From JALORV01 sp963780715 (GTDB taxonomy: Bacteria > Pseudomonadota > Gammaproteobacteria > Burkholderiales > Burkholderiaceae_F): DNA of 64,000 nucleotides. Below, piece after piece: positions 28,824 through 38,309 of this stretch. The notes beneath the pieces are model-generated. The model made no database searches, was not told the origin of the DNA, and was given only the letters and a program-made list of their open reading frames with translations. The DNA is taken from positions 1-64,000 of the forward strand of contig CAWADK010000010.1 in NCBI GenBank assembly GCA_963780715.1. Direction: 5' to 3'. Position 1 is the stretch's first letter, and each line of letters begins with the position of its first letter. A program made the translations under genes and the position numbers.

Positions 28824-31800
28824 CTATCGCTGTAGTGCATCCCACGCCTTCTGCAGGCGCTTGGCACTCACGGGCATCGGCGTGCGCAACTCCTGCGCGA
28901 ACAGGCTGACGCGCAGTTCCTCCAGCAGCCAGCGAAACTCCTCGAGCCGCGGATCGACAATGCCCTTGCGGGCGGCAACTTCACGCAGCCAGGGCGCCTG
29001 CAGCGCGGCCACCTCCTGCAGTCGCTGCGCATCGCGTGCCGGATCGGACCGAAGCTTTTCGAGCCGCAGGCCGATCGCCTTCAGGTAGCGCGGGTAGTGC
29101 GCAAGCTGCGCTGGCGCGACGTCGACGACGAAGCCGCGCGGAAAGAGCCGCACCAGCTGCTGCTCGATGTCGGCGATCGACGCCGCGTAGGCGCGGCTGG
29201 CATTGAGCTTCTTGGGCAGCGTGGCGGCCTCGGCCACGATCGCCGCCAGCAGGCGCGCGACCTCCTGTGCAATCAGGCTGAGCTTGCTGCGCGCTTCCTC
29301 CTTGCGTGCGACAAAGGCAGCGCGATCGGCCGGCCACGGGTCCGCGAGGCAGGTGCGATCGACCGCCGCCACCACGACCTGATCGCGCAGGACTTCGAAT
29401 CCCGGCAGCGCAGCGGCCAGGGCCGGTACGGTCGAGGCCTGCATCTGCGTGGTCTGCAGTGTCGACAGGCTCTTCTCCAGGAACTTCACCTGCTCCCGCA
29501 GCTGGAGGCGGAACAGCCGCCGCAGTCCGTTTCGATGCTGGGCGCGCGCGACGTCGGGGTCGTCAAAGACCTCGATCTCGCAGTGATCGTCGCGATCGAC
29601 CAGCGCCGGGAAGCCGACCAGCATGGTGGTTCGCCCATCGGCGCTGCGTCGCTCGATCTGCATGATCTCCGGCAGTTCGCCGAAGTCCCAGTCACGGATA
29701 TCGGCCTGCAAGGTCGGCGCCACCGCGGCATCTGCTGCCGCGACCGACCGCAGGCTCTGCTGGGCCTGGGCCCCCAGTTCGGCGCGCAGCTGCGCGAGGT
29801 TGCGTCCCATCGCGAGCTGGCGGCCGTGCTCGTCGACGACCTTGAAGTTCATCGTCAGATGCAGGGGCAGCGTTTCGAGCTTGAAATCGGTGCGCTGGCA
29901 GGTGACGCCGGCGTGCTCCCGCAGATCCGCGATCAGCACGTCGACAAGGGACTCGTCGGTCCGCCCACCCTGCCGCTCGACAAAGCGCGCGGCGTAGTCC
30001 GGCAGCGGCACGCAGTGGCGGCGCAGCTTCTGCGGCAGCGACTTCAGCAGCAGGTGCACCTTTTCCTTCAGCATGCCGCGCACGAGCCACTCGGTGCGCA
30101 CCGCCTCGACCTGGTTCAGGGCCACCACCGGAACGGTCAGCGTCACGCCGTCGCGTGGACTGCCCGGCTCGAAGTGGTAGGTCAGCGCCAGCACGGTCTC
30201 TGCTCCCGTGCGGCCGCGCAGCGCGAACTGCTTCGGGAAGAGTTCGGTCGTGACGCCGGCCGCCTCGTGCCGCATCAGCTCATCCCGCACGAGGAAGAGC
30301 AGCTTCGGCTGTTCGCGTTCTGCCACCGCGCGCCACTTCTCGAACTGGGCGCCGGTCGTGACGTCGGCCGGGACGATGCGGTCGTAGAAGGCGAAGATCA
30401 GTTCGTCGTCGACCAGCACGTCGAGCCGCCGCGCACGGTGCTCGAGTTCGCGGATCTCGCGCACCACGCGCTGGTTGTGCGCGAAAAATGGCGCGCGGGT
30501 GTCGTACTCGCCTGCCACCAGCGCCTCGCGAATGAAGATCTCGCGCGCATGCGCCGGGTCGAGCGGCCCGTAGTGCACGCGCCGCTGCTGGTAGACGAGG
30601 AGCCCGTACAGCGTCGCACGTTCAAATGCCATCACCTGCGCCGGCCGCTTCTCCCAGTGCGGTTCCCCGTGCGACTTCTTCAGCAGGTGCGCGCCGATCT
30701 GCTCGAGCCAGGACTGCTCGATCGTCGCAACCGTGCGCGCAAACAGGCGTGAGGTCTCGACCAGCTCGGCCGCCATGATCCAGCGGCCCGCCTTCTTCAC
30801 CAGCGCCGACCCGGGCCAGAGGAAGAACTTGATGCCGCGCGCACCGGCAAACGGCGGCTCGCCGCGATCGGCGTCGAGTACGCGGCAGCCGATGTTGCCG
30901 AGCAGGCCTGCCAGCAGTGCGAGGTGAACCTGCTCGAAGGTCGCCGGCGTGGCATTGGGACGCCAGCCTTGCTCGCCGGCGAGCGCGGCGAGCTGGCCGT
31001 GCACATCGATCCACTCGCGCACCCGGCGCGGACTCAGGAACTGACTTCGCAGCTCTTCGGTCAGCTTGCGGTTCGATTTCTTGTGCCCGATGCGCTCCTG
31101 CACGAATGCCCAGAGCTTCACCAGTGCAAGGAAGTCGCTGCGTTCGTCGACGAAGCGCCGATGCGCCTGGTCGGCCGCCTCCTGCGCCTCCAGCGGGCGT
31201 TCGCGCGGATCCTGCACCGACAGCGCTGCAGCGATTACCAGCATCTCGGCCAGGCAGTTCTGTTCGCGCGCGGCCAGCATCATCCGGCCCACACGGGGAT
31301 CCAGCGGCAATCTGGCGAGTTCGCCACCGATCGGGGTCAGCGCGTTGCGTTCGTCGATCGCGTTCAGTTCGGCCAGCAGCTGCATGCCATCGGCGACCGC
31401 GCGCCCGGTCGGCGGCTCGACAAAGGGGAAGTCCGCGACCTCGCCCAAGCCGAGCGACTTCATGCGCAGGATCACGCTCGCCAGCGAAGCGCGGAGGATC
31501 TCGGGATCCGTGAAGCGCGGCCGCTTGAGGTAGTCCTCCTCCGCGTACAGCCGGATGCAGATGCCATCGGCAACGCGTCCGCAGCGGCCGGCGCGCTGGC
31601 TGGCGGCGGCCTGCGAGATCGGCTCGACCTGGAGCTGCTCGACCTTGTTGCGGTAGGAGTAGCGCTTGACCCGCGCGAGACCGGTGTCGACGACATAGCG
31701 GATGCCGGGCACCGTCAGCGAGGTCTCCGCGACGTTGGTCGCGAGCACGATGCGGCGACCCGACCCAGAAGGACGGAACACCCGGTCCTGGTCGTCTGCC

Positions 31801-32652
31801 GACAGGCGCGCGTAGAGCGGCAGGATCTCGGTGGCCGGCGGATGGTGCTTGCGCAGCGCCTCGGCAGCCTCGCGGATCTCGCGTTCGCCCGGCAGGAAGA
31901 CCAGGACATCACCGCGGCCGGCGCCGGCGCACTCGTCGACGGCATCCACCAGCGCATCCATCAGCGTGCGGTCGTCGGCGTCGTCGACGTCTTCGACCGC
32001 GCGGTAGCGGATCTCGACCGGATAGAGCCGGCCTGAGACCTCGATGACCGGCGCCGGAGCTTCCGGCCGACCCGAAGTGCCGCGCGAAGCGCTCGGCGTC
32101 GATCGTCGCCGAGGTGATGATCAGTTTCAGGTCCGGCCGGCGCGGCAGCAACTGGCGCAGGTAGCCGAGCAGGAAATCGATGTTCAGGCTGCGCTCGTGC
32201 GCCTCGTCGATGATCAGCGTGTCGTACTGCCTGAGCAGCGGATCGGCCTGCGACTCGGCGAGCAGGATGCCGTCGGTCATCAGCTTGATCGATGCCCCCG
32301 GTCGCGTTTGATCGGTGAAGCGGACCTTGTAGCCGACGATCTCGCCCACCGGGGTCTTGAGTTCCTCCGCGATGCGTCGCGCGATGCTCGAGGCCGCGAT
32401 GCGTCGCGGCTGCGTGTGGCCGATGACTCCCCGCTCTCCGCGGCCGAGCGTGAGGCAGATCTTCGGCAGCTGCGTGGTCTTGCCCGAGCCGGTCTCACCG
32501 CTGACGATGACGACCTGGTGCGCTTCGATCGCGCGTGCGATGTCCTCGCGCCGGGCCGAGACCGGCAGTTCCTCGGGAAAGGTGATGGCCGGCAGCGGCG
32601 CGCGAACCCGTGGACCCCGTGAACGGGGTGGGCTGGGCGGAGTGGGCTGCAT
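28824..32652 (-). pseudogene. hrpA: ATP-dependent RNA helicase HrpA with a one-base insertion
   Basis: A large DEAH-box helicase of about 1,275 residues once repaired, the normal HrpA size. From ATG 32652 the first part has the P-loop GETGSGKT (residues 52-59), TQPRRIAA, DEAH in IIDEAHERSLN and SATIDAERFARHF. At about 32064-32074 an extra base breaks the frame. PAPVIEVSGRLYPVEIRYR and all later domains read on in another frame: helicase C (LATNVAETSLTVPG, QRAGRCGRV), HA2/OB and the long C-terminal DUF3418 region ending at 28824. HrpA rescues stalled ribosomes and remodels RNA. Conservation on both sides makes a sequencing insertion likely. A GTG at 32667 is an alternative start. Confidence 0.88.
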
Positions 32653-32729
32653 CGGCTTGCGTCGCACCGCGGGGTGCTAGCGCGTCATCGGAGGGCTCGC
32701 GGAGTGGTTGCGTCAGGATCGCAGGGTTC

Positions 32730-32747
32730 GCGAAAGTATACTTTCGC
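32730..32747. promoter_or_regulatory. Perfect 18-bp palindrome immediately before argA
   Basis: GCGAAAGTATACTTTCGC is a perfect palindrome ending three bases before the argA ATG. Its centre contains TATACT (32737-32742), a good -10 hexamer on the plus strand, which would start transcription at or next to the ATG. It may therefore be an operator over the promoter, with a leaderless or nearly leaderless argA message. No -35 match or ribosome binding site is seen. Confidence 0.6.
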
Positions 32748-32749
32748 TG

Positions 32750-34096
32750 ATGAACGACACGCCGGCATTGCCGCCACTCGCCCAGTTGTCCGACGCGACG
32801 CAGTTCGTCGCCTGGCTGCGCCAGGTCGCGCCCTACGTGCACGCGCATCGCGGCAGGACCTTCGTCGTGGCCTTTTCCGGCAGCCTCATCGAGGCTGGTG
32901 CGCTGACCGCGCTGATCCAGGACGTGTCGCTACTCAACGCGATGGGCATTCGCATTGTCCTGGTTCACGGTTCACGACCACAGGTGCAGGCCCAGCTCGC
33001 GCTCAAGGGTATCGAATCGCGCTTCCACAACGACGTTCGCATCACCGATGCGGCGGCGCTCGAGTGCGTGAAGGAGGCTGCCGGCGAGATCCGACTCGAC
33101 ATCGAGGCGGCGTTCTCGCAGGGCCTGCCCTCGACGCCGATGGCGCACTCGAAGGTCCGCGTCGTCAGCGGCAACTTCGTGACTGCTCGGCCGATGGGCG
33201 TCATCGACGGCATCGACCTCGCGTTGACCGGCGTTGTGCGCAAGGTCGACACCGAGGCGCTGCGTTTCGTGCTGGCCAACGGCGGACTCGTGCTGCTTTC
33301 GCCCCTCGGGTTCTCGCCGACCGGCGAGGCGTTCAACCTGACGATGGAAGACGTCGCCTGCAGCGTCGCCACCGCGCTCAAGGCTGACAAGCTGGTGCTG
33401 CTCACCGAGACGTCGGGCATTTCCGACGCGGACGGACAACTGCTCAACGAGCTCTCGGTCGAAGACGCCGAGCGCATGCTGAGCGCCGGCGAGGTGTCCG
33501 GCGATGCCGCCTTCAACCTGCGCTATGCAGTACGCGCCTGCCGCGGTGGGGTGGCGCGGGCGCACATCCTCTCGTATGCGCTCGATGGCGGACTGCTGGT
33601 CGAGCTCTTCACGCACGAGGGTGTCGGCACGATGGTCGCGCCGGAGAACCTCGAGAAGATGCGCGATGCGACGTCCGACGACGTCGGCGGCATCATCAAG
33701 CTGATCGAGCCGCTCGAGGCCGATGGCACGCTGGTCAAGCGGCCACGCGAGCTGATCGAGCGCGAGATCGACCGCTTCACCGTGCTCGAGCACGACGGCT
33801 TCATCTTCGGCTGTGCGGCGCTCTACCCGTTCCCCCGCGAGAAGTCGGGAGAGCTCGCCTGCCTGACGGTCCATCCGCACTACCAGGGCTATGGCGACGG
33901 CGAGCGGCTGATGAAGCGCATCGAGGCGAAGGCCAAGGCGGCCGGCATCGAAAGGCTCTTCGTCCTGACGACGCGCACAGCGCACTTCTTCATCAAGCGC
34001 GGCTTCAAGCCCGCGACGGTCGACGACCTGCCGCCCACGCGGCAGCACATGTACAACTGGCAGCGCCGTTCCCAGGTGCTCGTCAAGACGCTCTAG
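32750..34096 (+). CDS. argA: Amino-acid N-acetyltransferase (N-acetylglutamate synthase)
   Basis: Catalyses acetyl transfer from acetyl-CoA to glutamate, the first step of arginine synthesis. The 448-residue length is typical of the two-domain form. An amino-acid kinase-like domain covers about residues 20-285 (AFSGSLIEAG, IVLVHGSRPQVQAQL, KADKLVLLTETSGI) and binds the arginine feedback inhibitor in relatives. A GNAT acetyltransferase domain covers about 300-440 with LTVHPHYQGYGDGERLM as acetyl-CoA-binding motif. ATG 32750 lacks a ribosome binding site and sits just after an 18-bp palindrome. yggX follows after 11 bases. Confidence 0.95.
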   Translation: MNDTPALPPLAQLSDATQFVAWLRQVAPYVHAHRGRTFVVAFSGSLIEAGALTALIQDVSLLNAMGIRIVLVHGSRPQVQAQLALKGIESRFHNDVRITDAAALECVKEAAGEIRLDIEAAFSQGLPSTPMAHSKVRVVSGNFVTARPMGVIDGIDLALTGVVRKVDTEALRFVLANGGLVLLSPLGFSPTGEAFNLTMEDVACSVATALKADKLVLLTETSGISDADGQLLNELSVEDAERMLSAGEVSGDAAFNLRYAVRACRGGVARAHILSYALDGGLLVELFTHEGVGTMVAPENLEKMRDATSDDVGGIIKLIEPLEADGTLVKRPRELIEREIDRFTVLEHDGFIFGCAALYPFPREKSGELACLTVHPHYQGYGDGERLMKRIEAKAKAAGIERLFVLTTRTAHFFIKRGFKPATVDDLPPTRQHMYNWQRRSQVLVKTL

Positions 34097-34107
34097 GAGG
34101 CTGCACC

Positions 34108-34380
34108 ATGGCGCGCATGATTCACTGCGTGAAACTCGGCCGCGAGGCCGAGGGACTTGATTTCCCGCCGGTGCCCGGCGACCTCGGCAAGAAGATCTGG
34201 GAGAACGTGTCGAAGGAAGCCTGGGCTGGCTGGCTGAAGCACCAGACGATGCTCGTCAACGAAAACCGCCTCAATCTGGCCGACGCGCGTGCCCGCAAGT
34301 ATTTGCAGACGCAGATGGAAAAGCATTTCTTCGGCGAAGGCGCCGACATGGCGCAGGGCTACGTCCCGCCGACGAACTGA
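34108..34380 (+). CDS. yggX: Oxidative damage protection protein / Fe(2+)-trafficking protein
   Basis: A 90-residue small protein that helps protect iron-sulfur enzymes from oxidants. The family pattern is clear: an N-terminal Cys at position 7 in MIHCVKL, then LDFPPVPGDLGKKIWENVSK, WLKHQTMLVNENRL and a C-terminal FFGEGADMAQGYVPP. ATG 34108 has AGGAGG upstream. It lies 11 bases after argA and is likely co-transcribed with it. Confidence 0.95.
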   Translation: MARMIHCVKLGREAEGLDFPPVPGDLGKKIWENVSKEAWAGWLKHQTMLVNENRLNLADARARKYLQTQMEKHFFGEGADMAQGYVPPTN

Positions 34381-34407
34381 GCCGCCCGGCCCTCGACCGG
34401 CGCGTGC

Positions 34408-35094
34408 TCAGCGCGCCGGGACTGCCGGCAGGTGGTGCATCACCGCGAGGTCGAACGGGGCCCACCAGGCGGTCGTGACCCCGGCCGCCGCCAGCGCACG
34501 CCGCGTCCACTCGTTGCAGGTGTTCCAGAACGTATACGTCGGTTGCGCCTCGTAGAAGGCATCCGTGCCGAAGTAGCCTGGAGCGTCGATCCGGCGAACT
34601 GCGCCGCCCGCATCGCGTACGAATGAATCCCGGATGAACGCCGCCAGACGCCGATACTGCTCCGCGGAAAGTCGCACGCGCCGCGCGTCGTAGGCGCCGG
34701 GCGCGTCCACATACTCGACGTGCATGGCCCCCCGGCCCAAACCGCTGAGTGCAATGAAGGCCGTACCCGGCCGCAAGTCTGCCCAGGTCGGTGTCGTCAA
34801 CATGAAGCCACGGTCACCCCAGCCGAAAGCGATCCAGCTCGTAGGCGCGACGAGCCCGCTCATGTCGCGCGCAGGAAACTCAGCGCCCCAGTCGACGTCG
34901 GTCGAGCGCGTCGGCAGGACCAGATCGGCATGCACGCCGTTCGTTCGAACGTAGATCTCGACGCCTTCCGCAGGCTCCACAAAGCCACGGTTGCGCGGAA
35001 CCAGGCCGAGCACGAGCGCCGCCAGCGCGTAAAGAACAAGCACGCCAACAACGAGGCCCAAAGCCAGGGCGAGCCCGCGAAACAGTCTGCGCAT
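34408..35094 (-). CDS. DUF2459/TIGR02117 family membrane-anchored protein
   Basis: A 228-residue protein with one N-terminal transmembrane segment (about residues 4-32) and a periplasmic domain. Conserved pieces are IYVRTNGVHADLVLP, WIAFGWGDRGFMLTTPTWADL and YTFWNTCNEWTRRALAAAG. The Cys/His/Asn arrangement in NGVH and WNTCNEW suggests a papain-like fold, which is inference. The family is known as TIGR02117 and its function is unknown. ATG 35094 gives a neat signal anchor; a GTG at 35118 is an alternative. The end is 27 bases from the convergent yggX stop. Confidence 0.75.
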   Translation of the reverse strand: MRRLFRGLALALGLVVGVLVLYALAALVLGLVPRNRGFVEPAEGVEIYVRTNGVHADLVLPTRSTDVDWGAEFPARDMSGLVAPTSWIAFGWGDRGFMLTTPTWADLRPGTAFIALSGLGRGAMHVEYVDAPGAYDARRVRLSAEQYRRLAAFIRDSFVRDAGGAVRRIDAPGYFGTDAFYEAQPTYTFWNTCNEWTRRALAAAGVTTAWWAPFDLAVMHHLPAVPAR

Positions 35095-35126
35095 CACGAC
35101 GCCCGTCGCGCTGCGCACGGCGGCGC

Positions 35127-35789
35127 TCAGACGCGCCGCGACTCGCGGACGCCGGCCGACGTTCCGAGCAGCAGGACATCCGCACCACGGCGCGCAAAGA
35201 GTCCGTTGGTGACCACGCCGGCAATGCCATCGATGCGCTGCTCGAGCTTCTGCGGTTCATCGATGCGGAGTCCGAGGACATCAACGATGACGTTGCCGTT
35301 GTCGGTCAGGAACCCTGCGCGCAGCCGCGGGGTCCCGCCCAGGCGCTGGAGTTCCCGCATCACGTACTCGCGCGCCATCGGGATCACCTCGACCGGCAGC
35401 GGGAAGTTCCCAAGTCGCTCGACCAGCTTGCTGCCGTCCGCGATGCACACGAAGGTGCGCGCGACGGCCGCGACGATCTTTTCTCGCGTGAGCGCCCCGC
35501 CGCCGCCCTTGATCATCGAGAAGCCCGGGTCGATTTCATCGGCGCCGTCGACGTAGACGGAGATCTCGGTGACCTCGTTAAGGTCGACAACGCGAATGCC
35601 GCACGCTTCGAGTCGCCGGGTCGAACGCTCCGAACTCGATACCGCCGCCGGTACCGCCACACGGGCCGCCGCCAGCGCGTCGATGAAAAAGTCGACGGTC
35701 GAGCCCGTGCCGACGCCAAGGACTTCGCCAGGCATCACGAAACCCACGGCGGCCGCGGCGACTGCCCGCTTCAATTCATCCTGAGTCAT
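35127..35789 (-). CDS. rpiA: Ribose-5-phosphate isomerase A
   Basis: Interconverts ribose-5-phosphate and ribulose-5-phosphate in the pentose phosphate pathway. The 220-residue length is normal. Family motifs are GVGTGSTVDFFIDAL near residues 25-39, VYVDGADEID near 79-88 with the catalytic Asp, and IKGGGGALTREK near 93-104 with the catalytic Glu/Lys. The C-terminal region has DNGNVIVDV. ATG 35789 is the start because the conserved N-terminal helix QDELKRAVAAAAV begins there. It is followed on the same strand by the DUF2459 gene after 32 bases. Confidence 0.95.
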   Translation of the reverse strand: MTQDELKRAVAAAAVGFVMPGEVLGVGTGSTVDFFIDALAAARVAVPAAVSSSERSTRRLEACGIRVVDLNEVTEISVYVDGADEIDPGFSMIKGGGGALTREKIVAAVARTFVCIADGSKLVERLGNFPLPVEVIPMAREYVMRELQRLGGTPRLRAGFLTDNGNVIVDVLGLRIDEPQKLEQRIDGIAGVVTNGLFARRGADVLLLGTSAGVRESRRV

Positions 35790-36231
35790 GGCGTTCTGGT
35801 GGCGTGGTTGTCTTTGAAGCGTAGCAGCGCCGAACGAGCCAGCACCTTCACGGGCCGAACACGGCCGTACCCGCAGGGCAGTCGGCGGCGGGTTCCACGG
35901 TCGGTCTTCCGACATCACTGTTCCATTCAGAGGTGTCTTTCAGGTTCTCGAAGCTTGCAGGGCCTCGGCGCACTAAGTCATTGTTATTACGTGCTTTTTG
36001 CATCCGTCACTACTTAATGGTACGTACTTGTACTTATTAGTCTTTACCAATACTGTACAGTTATACTGAGAACCGAGTCGTTCATATCAAGCCCTTCGTG
36101 ATCGACGAGTGCGTCTTGCAGATCCCCCTTCAAGCGACACGAGCCCGGCGAATTTTTCGACGTGGCCGAACGCGTGCCGGCGGGAGCTGATCGGTTGCTG
36201 GAATCCTGCCCTTGACTATGGAGCTACGAGA
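35790..36231. promoter_or_regulatory. Divergent region with A+T-rich promoter block
   Basis: This 442-bp gap lies between rpiA and a divergent lipoprotein gene. From about 35980 to 36070 the sequence is unusually A+T-rich. ACTGTACAGT (36052-36061) is a perfect 10-bp palindrome placed directly before TATACT (36062-36067), a good -10 hexamer for the plus-strand gene. GTAC repeats occur just upstream (36020-36032). No good -35 is present, which suggests an activator-dependent or repressor-controlled promoter. Confidence 0.45.
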
Positions 36232-37635
36232 ATGACTACCCGACGATTGTTCAGTGCTGCGTTGATTGGTGTCGCCATCACCCTCGCGGGGTGCGGAGGT
36301 AGCGATGACGACGTGTTGCCACCCGCGCCCCAGGCGCAACTGCGCGCGGTCCATGCCTCGGCCGACACACCCGCGGTTGATGTCTACGTCAATGGCAATC
36401 GCGCTCTTCAGAACGTCACGTTCGGGGCAGCATCGGCCTTCAGCCCGGTCGCAGCCGGGAACACACGGGTGCAGGTCGCCCTTGCCGGCCAGGCGGCCAG
36501 CACGGCGCCGATCGACGTCACCGCGCCACTCACCGCAGGACGCGACTACACCGCCATCGCGATTGGCAGCGGCAGCACCGGAGCAACGCGCCTGCAGGCC
36601 GTTCTGATTGACGACGCCGGTGCGGCGCCGGCTGCGGGTCAGGTAAAGCTGCGCGTCGTGCACGGCGCACCGGCTGTACCCGCCGTCGACATCTTCGTGA
36701 CCGCCCCGGGCGCCGCCTTGCCGTCGACCCCGACGATTGCTGCTCTGTCATTCGCCCAGCAGGCACCAGCGGCGACCGCCGCCGCGTTGTCTGTGCCCGC
36801 GGGGAACTACCAGATCCGCGCGCGCGTGGCGGGCCAGACCGCCATCGCTTACGACTCGGGAACGGTTGCACTCGCCGCCGGCAGCGACATCGTGCTGGTG
36901 GCGGTGCCTGAGACCGGGACCAGCCTGTCGCCGGTCCAGCTGCTTCTCGCACCCAAGGGCGGCTCAGCCGCCTTTGCGAAGGATGCACGCGCAGCCCTTC
37001 GTGTCGCGCACTTTTCGCCGAACGTGCCCGCCGTCGACGTCTTCCTGAAAGTCCCGGGTGCGGCCAACGACGCTTCCAATCGCGCACTTGCCGGTGTCAC
37101 CTTTCCCACAGATTCCGGGTATCTGGACCTGACGGCCGCGACGTACGACGCGTCGGTCGCACTGGCCGGCTCGCTGGTTGGCGTGATTGAGCTGAACGGC
37201 GCGGCACTCGCCCGCGGCACGAGCACCAGCGTCTTCGCGATCGGTCTGCTGAATGGTGTCGGCAACCAGGCACTGCGCCTCGCGGCTTATGCAGACAACC
37301 GAAGCGCCGTCGCCGGTAAGGCCAAGGTGCGCGTGATTCACCTTGCGCCGGATGCGCCCGCCGTCGACGTCGTCGTCCTCGCGAACGGAGCGATCGCCGC
37401 GCGACCCGTGACCAACCTCGGCTTCCCAAACGCGACCGCGACACCTCTGGAACTCGATCCGGGCACCTACACGCTCGGCATCGTCCCGACCGGCGCGAGC
37501 ACACCGGTCCTTCCCACTGCTGCAGGCGTCAGCGTCTCACTCGCCGCGGGCGACGTGAAGACGATCGTCGCGATCGGCACGCTGGCCACGCCCGGTGCGC
37601 AACCATTTCAGTTGAAGGTGCTTGACGACAGGTAG
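36232..37635 (+). CDS. Lipoprotein with four DUF4397 repeats
   Basis: A 467-residue surface or periplasmic lipoprotein. The signal ends at the lipobox LAGC (Cys at about 20), followed by GGSDDD, a typical linker with Asp near +2. Four DUF4397 repeats of about 110 residues follow. Each starts with a near-identical line: LRAVHASADTPAVDVYVNG, LRVVHGAPAVPAVDIFV, LRVAHFSPNVPAVDVFL and VRVIHLAPDAPAVDVVV. The fold is beta-rich and the domain is common in secreted proteins next to FAS1 domains. Role unknown; adhesion or matrix binding is a guess. ATG 36232 is used because the lipoprotein signal begins there. A strong terminator follows the gene. Confidence 0.82.
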   Translation: MTTRRLFSAALIGVAITLAGCGGSDDDVLPPAPQAQLRAVHASADTPAVDVYVNGNRALQNVTFGAASAFSPVAAGNTRVQVALAGQAASTAPIDVTAPLTAGRDYTAIAIGSGSTGATRLQAVLIDDAGAAPAAGQVKLRVVHGAPAVPAVDIFVTAPGAALPSTPTIAALSFAQQAPAATAAALSVPAGNYQIRARVAGQTAIAYDSGTVALAAGSDIVLVAVPETGTSLSPVQLLLAPKGGSAAFAKDARAALRVAHFSPNVPAVDVFLKVPGAANDASNRALAGVTFPTDSGYLDLTAATYDASVALAGSLVGVIELNGAALARGTSTSVFAIGLLNGVGNQALRLAAYADNRSAVAGKAKVRVIHLAPDAPAVDVVVLANGAIAARPVTNLGFPNATATPLELDPGTYTLGIVPTGASTPVLPTAAGVSVSLAAGDVKTIVAIGTLATPGAQPFQLKVLDDR

Positions 37636-37649
37636 GCGCCCTCGTCTTT

Positions 37650-37680
37650 CCCCGTGCGCTTTCGGCGCACGGGCATTTTT
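37650..37680 (+). terminator. Rho-independent terminator after DUF4397 gene
   Basis: CCCGTGCGC-TTTCG-GCGCACGGG is a perfect 9-bp stem followed by CATTTTT. It lies 15 bases after the lipoprotein stop and 19 bases before the FAS1 gene's ATG. Confidence 0.85.
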
Positions 37681-37698
37681 CACCCACAGGAGTTATCA

Positions 37699-38157
37699 AT
37701 GAAGAAGATGTTGTTTGCCATTGCCGCCTCGACGGTGCTGTCGGCGTCCGCGTTCGCCAAGGACATCGTGGACACCGCCGTTTCCGCGGGCAGCTTCAAC
37801 ACGCTGGCCGCTGCGCTGAAAGCAGCCGATCTGGTGACGACGTTGAAGGGTCCCGGACCGTTCACCGTGTTCGCGCCGACCGACGCCGCGTTTGCCAAGA
37901 TCCCGAAGGACCAGCTGGATGCATTACTCAAGGACAAGCCGAAGCTCGTCGCGGTGCTGACGTATCACGTGGTGCCCGGCAAGGTGCTCGCGAAGGACGT
38001 GAAGCCCGGCATGGTGAAGACCGTGCAGGGACAGACGCTAAACATCAAGGTCGACGGCGGCAAGGTCATGGTCGACAACGCGACCGTGACAGCGACCGAC
38101 GTCATGGCCGACAACGGCGTCATCCACGTCATCGACACGGTGCTGATGCCCAAGTAA
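37699..38157 (+). CDS. Secreted fasciclin (FAS1) domain protein
   Basis: A 152-residue exported protein made of a signal peptide (about residues 1-20, ends SASAFA) and one FAS1 domain. Family motifs are FNTLAAALKAADLVTTLKG, PFTVFAPTDAAFAKIP (H1 box), LTYHVVPGKVLAKDV and the C-terminal NGVIHVIDTVLMPK (H2 box). FAS1 domains mediate adhesion and bind carbohydrate or protein. ATG 37699 has ACAGGAG upstream. A terminator separates it from the DUF4397 gene, but some read-through could also express it. Confidence 0.93.
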   Translation: MKKMLFAIAASTVLSASAFAKDIVDTAVSAGSFNTLAAALKAADLVTTLKGPGPFTVFAPTDAAFAKIPKDQLDALLKDKPKLVAVLTYHVVPGKVLAKDVKPGMVKTVQGQTLNIKVDGGKVMVDNATVTATDVMADNGVIHVIDTVLMPK

Positions 38158-38179
38158 CGCGAGTTGCGCGCAGACAGAC

Positions 38180-38212
38180 GGATGTGCTGCGTCCCGGAGA
38201 CGCGGTGCATCC
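38180..38212 (+). terminator. Possible weak terminator hairpin after FAS1 gene
   Basis: GGATG and CATCC pair at the base and GCGTC-CCGGA-GACGC forms the upper stem, separated by a small internal loop. It is 23 bases after the FAS1 stop and has no U-tract. Confidence 0.3.
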
Positions 38213-38309
38213 GCCGGGCGCGTCGCCGAGGTGCTCCCTTCCTCGTAACTGTCTCCACAAACGAACGAACCGCTTTACAGAGGCGCGCGTGGAACTGGCT
38301 GTCGACAAT

